Below are positions 1-8,766 of a DNA stretch of 33,856 bases, one piece after another. Position numbers and translations under genes: made by a program. The DNA comes from Gluconobacter sp. Gdi (GTDB lineage Bacteria > Pseudomonadota > Alphaproteobacteria > Acetobacterales > Acetobacteraceae). The notes beneath the pieces are model-generated. The model did no database searches. It was not told the origin of the DNA and worked only from the letters and a program-made list of their open reading frames with translations. Position 1 is the stretch's first letter, and each line of letters begins with the position of its first letter. The DNA lies in the NCBI RefSeq assembly GCF_014132155.1, contig NZ_BLJQ01000017.1, positions 1 to 33,856 of the forward strand, in the 5' to 3' direction.

Positions 1-1854
1 CGGCACAGGCTGGCTGGAGACGGTGATGGAGCGATGACCCAGCCATTTGACAGGCATGGCCCCCTTCGGCGTCATGACCAGCGTGCCCGGCACGAGCGTC
101 TCGACCGTGGCTTCCCCGTCAGGAGTTGTAAGCGCGGTGCCTTCGGCAAAGCATGTCGTATAGACCAGACCGCCATTGCTGTCAGACGACAGGGTATAGC
201 CATACGTGCTGGCGTTTGGCACATTCAGCGAATACGTGCCACCGGTGGTGTAGAACGTGATGCCACTCGCCGTTGTGCTGACACTGGTGACGCTGGCCTG
301 CGGGATGGACGCCAGTTCAATCGTGTCTGTGGGCGACCAGCCCGAAATGGTATTCGTCGGCATGGTCGTGCCACTAATAACCAGGTTCGCACCATCACCA
401 GAAAGCAGGATGCTACCAGTTCCTGCAGTGCTATTCAAAACGAGCGTACCGCCGGAGGAAACAGTTTGAGTTCCTGCAATCAGGCCACCGGAAGAAATAA
501 CGGTCGTACCACCGGCTGAAATGACGGTGCCAGAAACGGTTGCACCGCTTTGGATGACCACTGTATTTCCCGAAGTGACGCCTAGGCTGGCAACATTATT
601 ATTGCTCCAGACGGCACCGCTATCAATAATGATGGTTCCGCCTGTACCGCTGCCAAATCCATTATTGCTGGGATTGGCGCCGCTCGCGATTTCCAGCGTA
701 CCGCCGTTGACCTTGTTAGCAGATCCTGTAGCCCCAGAGCCTAGGTAGAGTCGTGCACCGCTTTGAATAGAAACGCCCGACGTTACAGAGTTCGCACCGG
801 ACCCCGAAGCGATCAACTGCGCAGAACCTGATAGGGTTCCACCGTAAATCGTACCATAGTTGGTTACAGTGCCACTATAAAAGTAGCTGCTGGTCGCGCT
901 CAGAACGCCCGCACTGGCAACCGTTGCGAGACCTGAGACAACAGCCCCGTCGCGCACATTAACTGTTGCGCCTGAATTCACGGTATTGATGTAGAGATTG
1001 GCGCCAGAAATGACGGTCTGCGTACCAATAAGGGTGGCACCAGAAGAAATGATGGTTGTACCGCCGGCAGAGAGAGGCGTTCCGGAAATTGATGCCCCAC
1101 TCTGAATAATCAGCGTGTTACCAGAGGTAACACCCAGGCTGCCAACATTGTTATTGCTCCAGGTTACACCACTGTCGATAATAATGGTTCCACCGGTGCC
1201 GCTGCCAAATCCATTGTTGCTAGGGCTTGCACCACTAGCGATTTCCAGCGTACCGCCGTTGACCTTGTTAGCAGATCCTGTAGCCCCGGCACCCAGATAT
1301 AGACGAGCACTACTGCCGACACTGACGCCGCTGATGAGGGACCCAGTATAAGCACTTAGGGCCGCGCCAGAGCCGGTAAGTGTACCGTTTGTCACGGTAG
1401 AGCCGGAAGAAACGTTGATCGTTCCTTCGAGGAGCGTACCTGAATTTGCCGTAACAGACGCGCCAGTGGCTACATTCCCGCCGCTAATAATCGCGCCATT
1501 TGCGGCGCTCAGAACGCCGCCGCTGAACGCATTAACTGCAAGAACCGTAGCACCGCTCGCAGCGCTGACAGTGCCGCCACTTGCGATATAGGGGTTATTG
1601 ACTATTCCGCCTCCGGAAACATACCGGATGCCACCTTCCTGAATGACGCCTTGATAGGAGGAACCACCGCTGGAGATATAGTCCTTACCGCCACTACTGA
1701 CCACGCCGTTACGGACGATACCGCCCGAAAGCACATATCGCTGACCGCCATTGTGCTGGTCCTGAGTGACACCGCCGCTCGAAACGGTTTCTACATCCCC
1801 GTAAACGAGGGTATTCGAGACCACCTGCCCAGAAGAAACGTTGTAAGTCGCCAT
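1..1854 (-). CDS. AIDA-type repeat surface protein with Hint domain (partial, C-terminus outside window)
   Basis: Open for 618 codons from an ATG at 1854 to the window edge without a stop, so the gene is cut by the window. GAGG lies about 12 bases before the ATG. The protein is almost entirely short repeats rich in S-S-G-G/S-G-A (for example VSSGG, ISSGG, IQSGA), the pattern of AIDA/autotransporter passenger repeats that form a beta-helix at the cell surface. From about residue 563 the repeats stop and a CFAEGTALTTPDGEATVE.. segment begins; C-F-x-x-G-T with a following V-E-x-L and V-K-W-L-G-H-R matches the start of Hint (Hedgehog/intein-like) domains found at the C-end of such proteins in Acetobacteraceae. 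No classical N-terminal signal peptide is seen, so the export route is unclear. Likely an adhesin or matrix protein; function inferred from repeats only. Confidence 0.8.
   Translation of the reverse strand, partial: MATYNVSSGQVVSNTLVYGDVETVSSGGVTQDQHNGGQRYVLSGGIVRNGVVSSGGKDYISSGGSSYQGVIQEGGIRYVSGGGIVNNPYIASGGTVSAASGATVLAVNAFSGGVLSAANGAIISGGNVATGASVTANSGTLLEGTINVSSGSTVTNGTLTGSGAALSAYTGSLISGVSVGSSARLYLGAGATGSANKVNGGTLEIASGASPSNNGFGSGTGGTIIIDSGVTWSNNNVGSLGVTSGNTLIIQSGASISGTPLSAGGTTIISSGATLIGTQTVISGANLYINTVNSGATVNVRDGAVVSGLATVASAGVLSATSSYFYSGTVTNYGTIYGGTLSGSAQLIASGSGANSVTSGVSIQSGARLYLGSGATGSANKVNGGTLEIASGANPSNNGFGSGTGGTIIIDSGAVWSNNNVASLGVTSGNTVVIQSGATVSGTVISAGGTTVISSGGLIAGTQTVSSGGTLVLNSTAGTGSILLSGDGANLVISGTTMPTNTISGWSPTDTIELASIPQASVTSVSTTASGITFYTTGGTYSLNVPNASTYGYTLSSDSNGGLVYTTCFAEGTALTTPDGEATVETLVPGTLVMTPKGAMPVKWLGHRSITVSSQPVP
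521..778 (-). repeat. Long internal repeat of the surface protein, copy 1
   Basis: This block is repeated at about 1073-1330, an offset of 552 bases (184 codons, in frame). The two copies are clearly alike over roughly 250 bases, and 50 bases (686-735 and 1238-1287) are identical. The encoded segment contains the pattern KVNGGTLEIASGA..NNGFGSG in both copies. It is a recent segmental duplication or a product of gene conversion inside the coding region. Confidence 0.8.
1073..1330 (-). repeat. Long internal repeat of the surface protein, copy 2
   Basis: Second copy of the in-frame repeat at 521-778. The most conserved part (1238-1287) is identical to 686-735, including synonymous positions, whereas the flanks have diverged. 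Confidence 0.8.
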
Positions 1855-2326
1855 CGCGTGTCCATCCTCAATCGTCAGCCACGAAGTGCAATGTGAAAGC
1901 GTGCACGCTCTGGCCACCTAAACTTCTTCACTGCAATTGCCCGTCATTTTTGTGTGGACAGCTACAAGGAGAGGAAAAAACAAACACTCTCCGAGTATGA
2001 ATTCAAGCTTTTTTCTCCTGAGTATAGCGAGATTTATTAACGTTTATTTTATGAAATTCAGTCCCAACGCGTCCCAAAAAAGACAGTGCACATAAAAAAT
2101 ATAGAAATAATCATGATTTTTTAGATCTAAGGGTTTTTTGAAAGCTCCGCTGATCATTCTTTTTGTTATGAAAATAATTTTCGCCAGATGATTATTTTAA
2201 GACTCTCATAGGTACTGGATTCGGATTAAAATACAGAGATCTTAATTTGATCTTTTCTGAAAGGTGGGCGAAGTACCGGGGCTGGCTCAGAATTGAGCCC
2301 GGTGCTCATCATCTTAGGCTCAGGAC
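1855..2326. other. AT-rich intergenic region without a recognised gene
   Basis: About 470 bases upstream of the surface-protein gene. It is clearly richer in A and T than the flanking genes and must contain the promoter for the minus-strand repeat protein. A short dyad GGCTCA-4-TGAGCC sits at 2284-2299, just beyond the 3' end of the IS5-type transposase, and may mark the element's border. I found no convincing coding frame or RNA gene. Confidence 0.5.
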
Positions 2327-2990
2327 TCATAGCCAGAAGATGACGGTTGCGGCGAGGCAGATGGCGGAGAAGAAGACGGTGGGGCATCTGTCATAGCGTG
2401 TTGCACCACGCCGCCAGTCCTTGAGCCTTCCGTACATAATCTCGATGCGGTTGCGTCTTTTGTATTTTCGCATGTCGTATTTGACTGGTTTTCCGCGGGA
2501 TCTCCGTCCCGGGATGCAGGACCTGATCCCCTTTTCCTCCAGGGCATCCCTGAACCAGTCAGCATCATAACCCCGGTCCGCCAGCATCCATTGTGCCGCA
2601 GGAAGACTGTCCAGCAGAGCAGAGGCACCGGCGTAATCACTGACCTGTCCCGCCGTCATGAAAAAGCTCAGCGGTCGTCCGTTCTGATCGGTGACCGCAT
2701 GGAGCTTGGTATTCATACCGCCTTTGGTGCGACCGATCAGGCGGCCTGGATCCCCTTTTTAGCCGCAGGCTCGAGGCCGTGCGATGTGCTTTGAGATAGG
2801 TCGCATCAATCATGATGGTCTGAGGCTCTGCCTTTCCGGCAGACAGGCCATCCATCATCCGCATGAAAATGCCCATGTCGCCCCAACGTTTCCAACGGTT
2901 GTAGAGCGTCTTGTGTGAGCCGTATTCCCGGGGCGCATCCCGCCAGCGCAGACCATTGCGGTTCACGAAAATGATGCCGCCTGACCGACC
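2300..2990 (-). mobile_element. IS5-family insertion sequence remnant
   Basis: The span covers the recognisable transposase plus its immediate 3' end. No convincing terminal inverted repeats were identified, and the left boundary near 2985 is set only by where transposase similarity stops. A second relic of the same transposase is at 19306-19400. Confidence 0.5.
2327..2984 (-). pseudogene. IS5-family transposase, N-terminally truncated and split over two frames
   Basis: Two overlapping minus-strand frames together read as an IS5-type DDE transposase. The upstream frame begins to match at about 2981 (GIIFVNRNGLRWRDAP, then the first catalytic Asp in MIDATYLKAHR). The downstream frame, from about 2750 to the stop at 2327, carries the second Asp (LADRGYDADWF) and the Glu helix (RNRIEIMYGRLKDWRR) and ends LAATVIFWL. 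The frame switch lies near an A5G4 run (2752-2760 on the complement) and needs a +1 shift; related elements often express a fused protein by frameshifting, so the split alone does not prove death. However, the usual N-terminal 30-40 residues with a VDDRRV-like motif are missing upstream of GIIFV, so I read it as truncated. Exact ends and target duplications were not found. Confidence 0.75.
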
Positions 2991-3066
2991 AAAAGCCTCC
3001 GAATGAGCCCCCTTCTGCTCGCAACGAAAAGTGAAACCCGTCACACAGAAACCGAAATCATCGTCC

Positions 3067-3090
3067 TTGATGCCCAAAATCAGGCATCAA
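3067..3090. other. Hairpin between IS remnant and hydrolase gene
   Basis: Perfect 8-bp arms TTGATGCC and GGCATCAA separated by 8 bases. It lacks a following T run on either strand, so a terminator role is uncertain. Confidence 0.35.
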
Positions 3091-3128
3091 GAGCTTCAAT
3101 CAATAGATATTCGAAATCTTCATTTTTC

Positions 3129-3155
3129 TTGAGGCTTCTTATGAAAAAGCCTCAA
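3129..3155. terminator. Hairpin, possible terminator
   Basis: Perfect 9-bp arms TTGAGGCTT and AAGCCTCAA with a 9-base loop, followed on the plus strand by an A/T-rich stretch with several Ts. It stands about 50 bases past the 3' end of the exported hydrolase gene and may back up the hairpin at 3171-3193. Confidence 0.45.
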
Positions 3156-3170
3156 AATTTTATCTTTTAA

Positions 3171-3193
3171 GCAGGCTGATTTGAACAGCCTGC
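3171..3193 (-). terminator. Terminator-like hairpin after the TonB receptor/hydrolase operon
   Basis: Perfect 8-bp arms GCAGGCTG and CAGCCTGC with a 7-base loop, starting 14 bases beyond the stop codon at 3207 in the direction of transcription. The downstream stretch is A/T-rich but not a clean T run. Confidence 0.55.
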
Positions 3194-3206
3194 TGTTCGG
3201 GAAAAG

Positions 3207-5096
3207 TCAGTTCTGTGGGGCGTGGTCGGCGGCGTCTCCTGCGATAGCAGCCGAGAGGATAGGCAGAATCACGGATGAAGGGTGGGCTCTATCGTGCCAG
3301 ATAGTCTGGTGGGCGATGACTCTGGTGGCGGCGGTGCCCAAGGGTTCGCCAGTATTCGGATTGGGGGCGAATTGCGGATAGTCGCTCGATGAAATTTCCA
3401 GACGGATTTTGTGACCGGCTTTGAAGAGGTTGGAAGTTGGCCAAACTTTGATGTGATATTCATAGATCTGACCAGGAACGATTTCAGTTGGATTGCTCAG
3501 GGAGTCCCGGTAACTGGCTCGGATGATGCCATTATTGAGGTTAATGGCGCGCCCGTCCGGCGCAACATCAACGAGTTTGGCGGTAAAATCCGTATCTTTC
3601 GCATCCGTGCTGGCAAAGAGGTTAACAGTGATCGGGCCGGTTACGTTTACGGGATTTTCGAGGACGGGACTTGTATAGATGAGGATATCGGGCCGCTGTT
3701 CGATGGCGGATTGGTCAAACTGGCCTTGTGGGCCGGATGTCCAGGAGCAGCAGGAGTGCCCGCCGACGCTGGGAACGGGGTTTGCCGGATCATAGGTAAA
3801 CTGGTCGGAGGCTGCGGTTTTTTTTATCGGCCTTGTGGAGAGAGAGCCATCACCCATTGAAGAATTCGCACGTCCGACGCTGCCAAGATACCAGGTGACG
3901 TATTGAGTGCCTTCGATAGGAAAGGATTTCGCGGTATGCCAGCGGTTTTCACCCATGGTGAAGTAATCGACCCGCGGGCCGTCAGAATAACCGTTGGCCT
4001 GACCTTTCAGAACGTGATCGAGAAACTGTACGGTCAGTTCGTTGACAGGACTGTTGGCGACAGCGCCGATGTCTTTTAAACGTGGGCTGATGGTGCCGTT
4101 GGGGCGTCCCCAGCCGATATGTTCCCAAGGACCTATAACGAGACGTTGGTTTTCGCGGGCTTCCGGCGTTCCACCGTCGGTACGCATTCCGTTGAAATTG
4201 TTGACAGCGCCATTGAGGAAGGAATCATACCAGCCATCGAAGGCAAGGACGGGAACTTTTACGCGGTCGTAATGGGTACGGATCTGGAAAGCTTCCCAAT
4301 AGCTGTCGCGGGTAGAATGAGCGACTGCGTCGTAGAAATACGGAGCGACTTCCGGTTTATCGGGGTGGAGAGGCGGAAAGCTGCCGTAAGGGGTGTATGG
4401 CATCCAGACAGAGGCATTTTTGCCGTCTGCATAGAGCGATTTCGAGAGTTTTTTATCGCCACGGTTTGTAGCGGCAGACGAAGCGATGGTGTCGAGCATC
4501 CAAGGTTCGATGAAAGCGAGACGAAAGGCGCCATCCTCGTAGGTCCAGCCGTCATAATAATCATCACCCGTATTGGAAGGGACGATGGCTTTCAAAGCAG
4601 GGGGAGACGCGGTGGCGGCCAGCCACTGGGTGGCGCCAACATACGAAGATCCGTACATCGCGACTTGGCCGTCCGCACCGGGGAGTGTGGAGGCCCACTG
4701 CACGGTGTCGTAGCCGTCATTCCGATCGTAGCGATATTCGTAAAACGTGCCATCGGATTTTCCCTGCCCACGGATATCCTGCACGACGACGACATAGCAA
4801 TGCGAGGCAAACCATTCGGGGGTCTGATAGCGGGCCGGCTGGATTTGAGCGGCGCTCTTTCCATACTGCGTCCGCATAAGCAGAACTGGCACTTTTTCAG
4901 CAGTTTTCGGGGTATAAACATCAGCACGGAGGACGGTTCCGTCACGCATCCTTGCGGGCACATCGATCTTCTTTGTTACGGCGCAGGAGCCGCGTCCTTC
5001 ATCGTTCGGCCAGCCGGGCGTGGCTTGGGCTGAGGAGGTCACGGCAGACAGAGCGAGGCAGGTTGAAACGAATAGGGCGGAACGAATGGAAAACAT
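3207..5096 (-). CDS. Exported CocE/NonD-family acyl hydrolase (peptidase S15-like)
   Basis: 629 residues. A signal peptide (residues 1-25, ending SSAQA) predicts periplasmic or secreted location. The alpha/beta-hydrolase core carries the family nucleophile motif G-S-S-Y-V-G with Ser151, followed by a probable acid Asp291 (GWYDSFL) and His326 (GPWEHIGWG). The C-terminal third, with its ENPVNVTGPITVNLF and GHKIRLEISSSDYP segments, matches the jelly-roll domain of cocaine esterase, glutaryl-7-ACA acylase and alpha-amino-acid ester hydrolases. Such enzymes cleave esters or amides; the substrate cannot be read from the sequence. GGAG lies about 10 bases before the ATG. It starts 42 bases after the TonB-receptor gene on the same strand, so the two are probably one operon, suggesting the hydrolase acts on a compound imported by that receptor. 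Confidence 0.88.
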   Translation of the reverse strand: MFSIRSALFVSTCLALSAVTSSAQATPGWPNDEGRGSCAVTKKIDVPARMRDGTVLRADVYTPKTAEKVPVLLMRTQYGKSAAQIQPARYQTPEWFASHCYVVVVQDIRGQGKSDGTFYEYRYDRNDGYDTVQWASTLPGADGQVAMYGSSYVGATQWLAATASPPALKAIVPSNTGDDYYDGWTYEDGAFRLAFIEPWMLDTIASSAATNRGDKKLSKSLYADGKNASVWMPYTPYGSFPPLHPDKPEVAPYFYDAVAHSTRDSYWEAFQIRTHYDRVKVPVLAFDGWYDSFLNGAVNNFNGMRTDGGTPEARENQRLVIGPWEHIGWGRPNGTISPRLKDIGAVANSPVNELTVQFLDHVLKGQANGYSDGPRVDYFTMGENRWHTAKSFPIEGTQYVTWYLGSVGRANSSMGDGSLSTRPIKKTAASDQFTYDPANPVPSVGGHSCCSWTSGPQGQFDQSAIEQRPDILIYTSPVLENPVNVTGPITVNLFASTDAKDTDFTAKLVDVAPDGRAINLNNGIIRASYRDSLSNPTEIVPGQIYEYHIKVWPTSNLFKAGHKIRLEISSSDYPQFAPNPNTGEPLGTAATRVIAHQTIWHDRAHPSSVILPILSAAIAGDAADHAPQN

Positions 5097-5138
5097 CGAG
5101 CAAATCTCCGTTAAGCGGTCTAATGGGGTTAGGGCCTA

Positions 5139-7544
5139 CTAAAATCCGGCGCTAAGGGAGGCGACGACGGCGAGGCCACCGGCACTGAGATAGAGCGGGG
5201 ATGATCCGGCAATGGTTGTGCCGTAGACGCCGCGCGTGGCTTTCGCGTTGTTGGAAATACTCTGGAATCCGGACAAATAGTTTTTAGCGCCGATATTAAC
5301 AACGTTGAGCTGGAATTGCGGATGTTGCACGAAGCCAATAGTGTTCATGCGATATCCCATGGTAATATTGGCAGTTTCGTAACCGGGAATTTTTTCGTCA
5401 TTCATAAGGGTAGAATACTGGGAACTAACGTAGTTGAAGACGAAGTTTCCGAAGATATGACTATCGTCGTAGGATATCCCGGCAGCAGCAGAAAATTCCG
5501 GACTTTGGACGGCCCGTTTCCCTTTTGTCGGCAGGTAGTCGAGGCCTGAGGCGATATTGTTGTCTGTCGTGGCGTGGAGATACTGGGCGGAAACATAGGG
5601 GCTCCAGTGATGCCATGGGCGCAGACCGATTTCACCTTGTGCGCCACGAGAGGTTTTGCCGCCAGCCTCGATCGGTGATGGCAACGGGATGCCGTTGATG
5701 TATTGCGATGAGGTGATCTGGTTGTTGGTAATGTTGTAGTTGAACAGCGACACCGCGACATTGACGAGGCCGTAATGGCGGTAACCAATTTCCTCGCCGA
5801 TAGAGTATTCGCCCTTGAGGGACGCCTGCTTCGACGCGGGATTCGGGCTGTTGGTAGAGAACACCTCGCCATACACCTGGACCGAGGCCGGGGCACGATA
5901 GGCCGTTGTTCCATCGACATAGATCTGATCATGCGGCGTAAGCTGATAGCTGATAGAGACCTGTGGCAAAGGCTGGGCATAGCTGGCTCCGACCTTGTAT
6001 TTTGTGACCCCTGGAATGAGGTTCGTATTCCAGCGAGTTATCATCAGGTAACGTAGGCCAGCGTTAAGGGTCAGTTTGTCGTCAAGCAATTTCAGCGTAT
6101 CGTCGACGAAGATTTCGTTCATCTGGTGTTTGAAGTTCATGTCGAGGGTCCGGTATTGCTGACCATTCGGCATGGTGACCATATATTTACTGTAATTATT
6201 GGCGATGCCGCCGGTGTAATTAACAGGCGCATAATAAATAGGCTCTTCGAGCGCAATATAATTATAGATATAACCGGCGCGAAAGGTGTTATGCCCAGCT
6301 TTCCAAGTCACGGCGGTGTTCAGGAAGCCGGTTTTCTGCGGCACCGGATTGATGCTGGAAGCCGTTGTGACGCCGTTGGTCTGGTACGGCATATTCAGGT
6401 CAGCGATACGCTGGTTTCCAAAATATGATCCGCTGTTTTTGATCGTAACGCCCCCATAATAGAACTCGGAATAGTTCATGTAGGCGGGGGTCAGGTCGAG
6501 GTTGACGTGTTCACTAAGTTTCAGCTTCACTGGAGCAATCAGCACTGTGGAACGTCTTTGATACTGCCGCAGGCCGACCCAGTTGGTGTTCCCGGGCCAG
6601 TATTCCTTCGTATAATTGAAGGAGTTTCCGTATTGTTTCCACTGGGCCATGGTCAGGGGGCGGTAGCTCGCCTGCTGCCAATTGTCATAAGAAAAAGTGA
6701 GGCCTGCGCTACTGCCGGTGCCCCATTCCTTGATGATTTTTGAATCAACATGGAATTTCCTGAACTGACCTGAGCCGCGCCACTGGTTGTTGGTCGTGGA
6801 GGAGAACGAGGCAAAGGCTTTGACACCGCTATGGCCGATTTCACCTGTATCGAGGCGAATATATTCGCGCTGGAGTGATTTGGATCCGAAACTGAAATCG
6901 ACACTCCCTCCTCTCCTGTCCTGCGGCCCGCGCAGGGCGACGGTGACGAGACCACCCACGTCGTTATAGACGGGCGCGCCGATATCTGGCGCACCCTGTG
7001 CGACAGTCACGGACTGGATGTTGTCTGTGTCCACCATAGCCTGAGTATAAGGCGTGTAGTTGATCGAATCGTTGAGAGGAATTCCCTCATACAGGAAGCC
7101 GATCTCAGCCTGTTGCAGGCCACGGATAGACATCGCTGTGCTCGACTGACCCAGCGGGTCGGTGCTAGCAGAGATGACACCCGGCAGAGCCGAGATCATG
7201 GCGATAGCGTTGCTTGTAGGGGACTGTTTGGCGATAAAGTCGCGCGTAATGGTGCTTTGAGCCCGTGCGGCGGTCTGGCGAGCCATGAGGCCACCGCCGG
7301 GGGTAGTGTTAGTGACGCCGTTGGCGGTTCGCATGCCAGCATGTACTTCGACCATTTCCGTGCCGGCTGCGCTGAAGGGATGCTGTGGCTTCGGTTTCGC
7401 AGCGGCTTTAGAAGATACTGCGGCGCTCGCAGCGGCGGGCCGGTGCGAAGGCACTTTCTTATGGATTGGACGGGCATCCGCCGGGTCGGGTAGCGAGACG
7501 GAAGAAGCAAGAAGAACGGCCAGAAATCCGTTGGTTTTCCGCAC
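5139..7544 (-). CDS. TonB-dependent outer-membrane receptor
   Basis: 801 residues starting with GTG (7542-7544), chosen because AGGAG lies 6 bases upstream and no in-frame ATG is nearby. The signal peptide covers residues 1-24 (ending PADA), followed by a Pro/Ala/Lys-rich linker and a candidate TonB box (TEMVEVHA, about 62-69). The plug domain spans about 90-215, with LPGVISASTDP and SIRGLQQAEIGFLYEGIPL. The rest is a 22-strand-type barrel with many aromatic strands, ending in Phe as outer-membrane barrels do. It takes up a large or scarce ligand using TonB energy. The ligand is unknown; the downstream hydrolase suggests an ester or peptide-like compound. The divergent LysR gene is the likely regulator. 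Confidence 0.92.
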   Translation of the reverse strand: MRKTNGFLAVLLASSVSLPDPADARPIHKKVPSHRPAAASAAVSSKAAAKPKPQHPFSAAGTEMVEVHAGMRTANGVTNTTPGGGLMARQTAARAQSTITRDFIAKQSPTSNAIAMISALPGVISASTDPLGQSSTAMSIRGLQQAEIGFLYEGIPLNDSINYTPYTQAMVDTDNIQSVTVAQGAPDIGAPVYNDVGGLVTVALRGPQDRRGGSVDFSFGSKSLQREYIRLDTGEIGHSGVKAFASFSSTTNNQWRGSGQFRKFHVDSKIIKEWGTGSSAGLTFSYDNWQQASYRPLTMAQWKQYGNSFNYTKEYWPGNTNWVGLRQYQRRSTVLIAPVKLKLSEHVNLDLTPAYMNYSEFYYGGVTIKNSGSYFGNQRIADLNMPYQTNGVTTASSINPVPQKTGFLNTAVTWKAGHNTFRAGYIYNYIALEEPIYYAPVNYTGGIANNYSKYMVTMPNGQQYRTLDMNFKHQMNEIFVDDTLKLLDDKLTLNAGLRYLMITRWNTNLIPGVTKYKVGASYAQPLPQVSISYQLTPHDQIYVDGTTAYRAPASVQVYGEVFSTNSPNPASKQASLKGEYSIGEEIGYRHYGLVNVAVSLFNYNITNNQITSSQYINGIPLPSPIEAGGKTSRGAQGEIGLRPWHHWSPYVSAQYLHATTDNNIASGLDYLPTKGKRAVQSPEFSAAAGISYDDSHIFGNFVFNYVSSQYSTLMNDEKIPGYETANITMGYRMNTIGFVQHPQFQLNVVNIGAKNYLSGFQSISNNAKATRGVYGTTIAGSSPLYLSAGGLAVVASLSAGF

Positions 7545-7645
7545 GTGATGCTCCTGTGTAACGGGAGGGGAAGAGGCGAAACAGATCGTTGCTTTGTCAG
7601 AACGTTGTGGTCAAATTTTAATTTTTGCTGTTAGCTATAAATCCG

Positions 7646-8542
7646 ATGAATAATATATCGCGGATCGATCTTAATCTGGCTCATGTGTTTCTAGCCCTGT
7701 GGCATGAGCGCAGTGTCAGCCGTGCAGCAGAACGGCTGTCTTTGACGCAACCGGCTGTCAGTTCGGCGTTACGGCGTTTGCGCGAAGCCTGCGGCGACGA
7801 GCTTTTCGTGCGCACACGGTATGGAATGCAGCCAACGGCGCATGCGGTGGCAATTGCAGAAACGCTTGAGATGAACGTGTCTTCTCTGCGCTCCTCGCTG
7901 GGGCTGCGAGGGCAGTTCGATCCGGCGTCTTCGTCCCGCTTCTTCATAATTGGAAGCGATGGGGGGCTGGATTATGCACTGGGGGGACGGCTTGTTGCAC
8001 GTCTGTCGGCTGAGGCGCCGGATATCACGCTGACGTTTCGCACCGTTTCAGCTCCGGTTCTGGACGGGGCCCTAGGACGACGGGAGATTGATATGGCTCT
8101 GACTATCAGTTCCCTCACGCGACCTGACTGTGTCTCGTCACCTCTCGGATCATTCCGGTTTGTCTGTGTCTGGCATGCGGATTTCTGTATTTTACCCGAG
8201 CAGATGACACCTGAAGATCTGGAACGCTGTCGTCATGTGCTGGTTGAGACCGCGTCACGGCACAGTATTTTCGATCATCGGCTGCGGAGCATGGGCATCC
8301 GGCGCACTGTGAGGACGATTGTGCCGTCCTTCGGGCATCTGCCGACCTTCCTCTGTCAGCCGGACACCATTGCGATTGTTCCTGATTACATCGCTGAATT
8401 TTTTCTAATGACGAGTGGGTTACGGATTTCCTCTCTGCCGGAGGTTTTTGGAGCCCATGAGGTGCGGATGCTGCTACCGCGCAAGTCGGAGTACGATGCA
8501 GGTGTTGGCTGGCTTGAAGGGCTGATCCGTCAGGTAGTTTGA
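7646..8542 (+). CDS. LysR-type regulator (NodD/NahR-like branch)
   Basis: 298 residues from the ATG at 7646; a TTG seven codons upstream (7625) is in frame but has no better ribosome site. The N-terminal helix-turn-helix reads RSVSRAAERLSLTQPAVSSALRRLRE, opening with RIDLNLAHVFLAL, which is typical of the NodD/NahR/LinR group, followed by the effector-binding domain. It is divergent from the TonB receptor, with about 100 bases between the starts, so it most likely controls that operon and itself. The effector is unknown. Confidence 0.88.
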   Translation: MNNISRIDLNLAHVFLALWHERSVSRAAERLSLTQPAVSSALRRLREACGDELFVRTRYGMQPTAHAVAIAETLEMNVSSLRSSLGLRGQFDPASSSRFFIIGSDGGLDYALGGRLVARLSAEAPDITLTFRTVSAPVLDGALGRREIDMALTISSLTRPDCVSSPLGSFRFVCVWHADFCILPEQMTPEDLERCRHVLVETASRHSIFDHRLRSMGIRRTVRTIVPSFGHLPTFLCQPDTIAIVPDYIAEFFLMTSGLRISSLPEVFGAHEVRMLLPRKSEYDAGVGWLEGLIRQVV

Positions 8543-8557
8543 GAGCAGTTACGTGCT

Positions 8558-8576
8558 GCTAACCTAGATGGTTAGC
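8558..8576 (+). terminator. Terminator after the LysR gene
   Basis: Arms GCTAACC and GGTTAGC (7 bp, 5-base loop), 16 bases after the stop codon and followed by ATTTCATTCT. Confidence 0.6.
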
Positions 8577-8723
8577 ATTTCATTCTCGTCATACCGGGTA
8601 CGACTGAGCAATCACAAAAATACGCACAATGTCTAAAATTTCTATGGTTTTTTGGAAAAATTTCTCAACTTCAGGAATTTAGCAATAACAGGCTAACCCT
8701 TGATCAATACGAATTTTTAATGA

Positions 8724-8754
8724 GTTGTCTTGGGAGATATTTTCCCAAGACAAC
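8724..8754 (-). terminator. Strong hairpin at the 3' end of the PQQ dehydrogenase gene
   Basis: Perfect 12-bp arms GTTGTCTTGGGA and TCCCAAGACAAC with a 7-base loop, 13 bases past the dehydrogenase stop codon (8767). There is no clean T run, so it may act as an mRNA 3'-stabilising hairpin as well as, or instead of, an intrinsic terminator. Confidence 0.6.
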
Positions 8755-8766
8755 GTCCCAAATGAG

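Noticed and set aside
521-1330. Possible CRISPR-like or satellite array
   Set aside because: The repeats are in-frame protein repeats of varied length with coding constraint, without uniform spacers.
4119-5033. 304-codon plus-strand frame opposite the CocE-type hydrolase
   Set aside because: It is the complement of a gene with full family motifs; its translation has no recognisable domain, and long antisense frames are expected in GC-rich genes.
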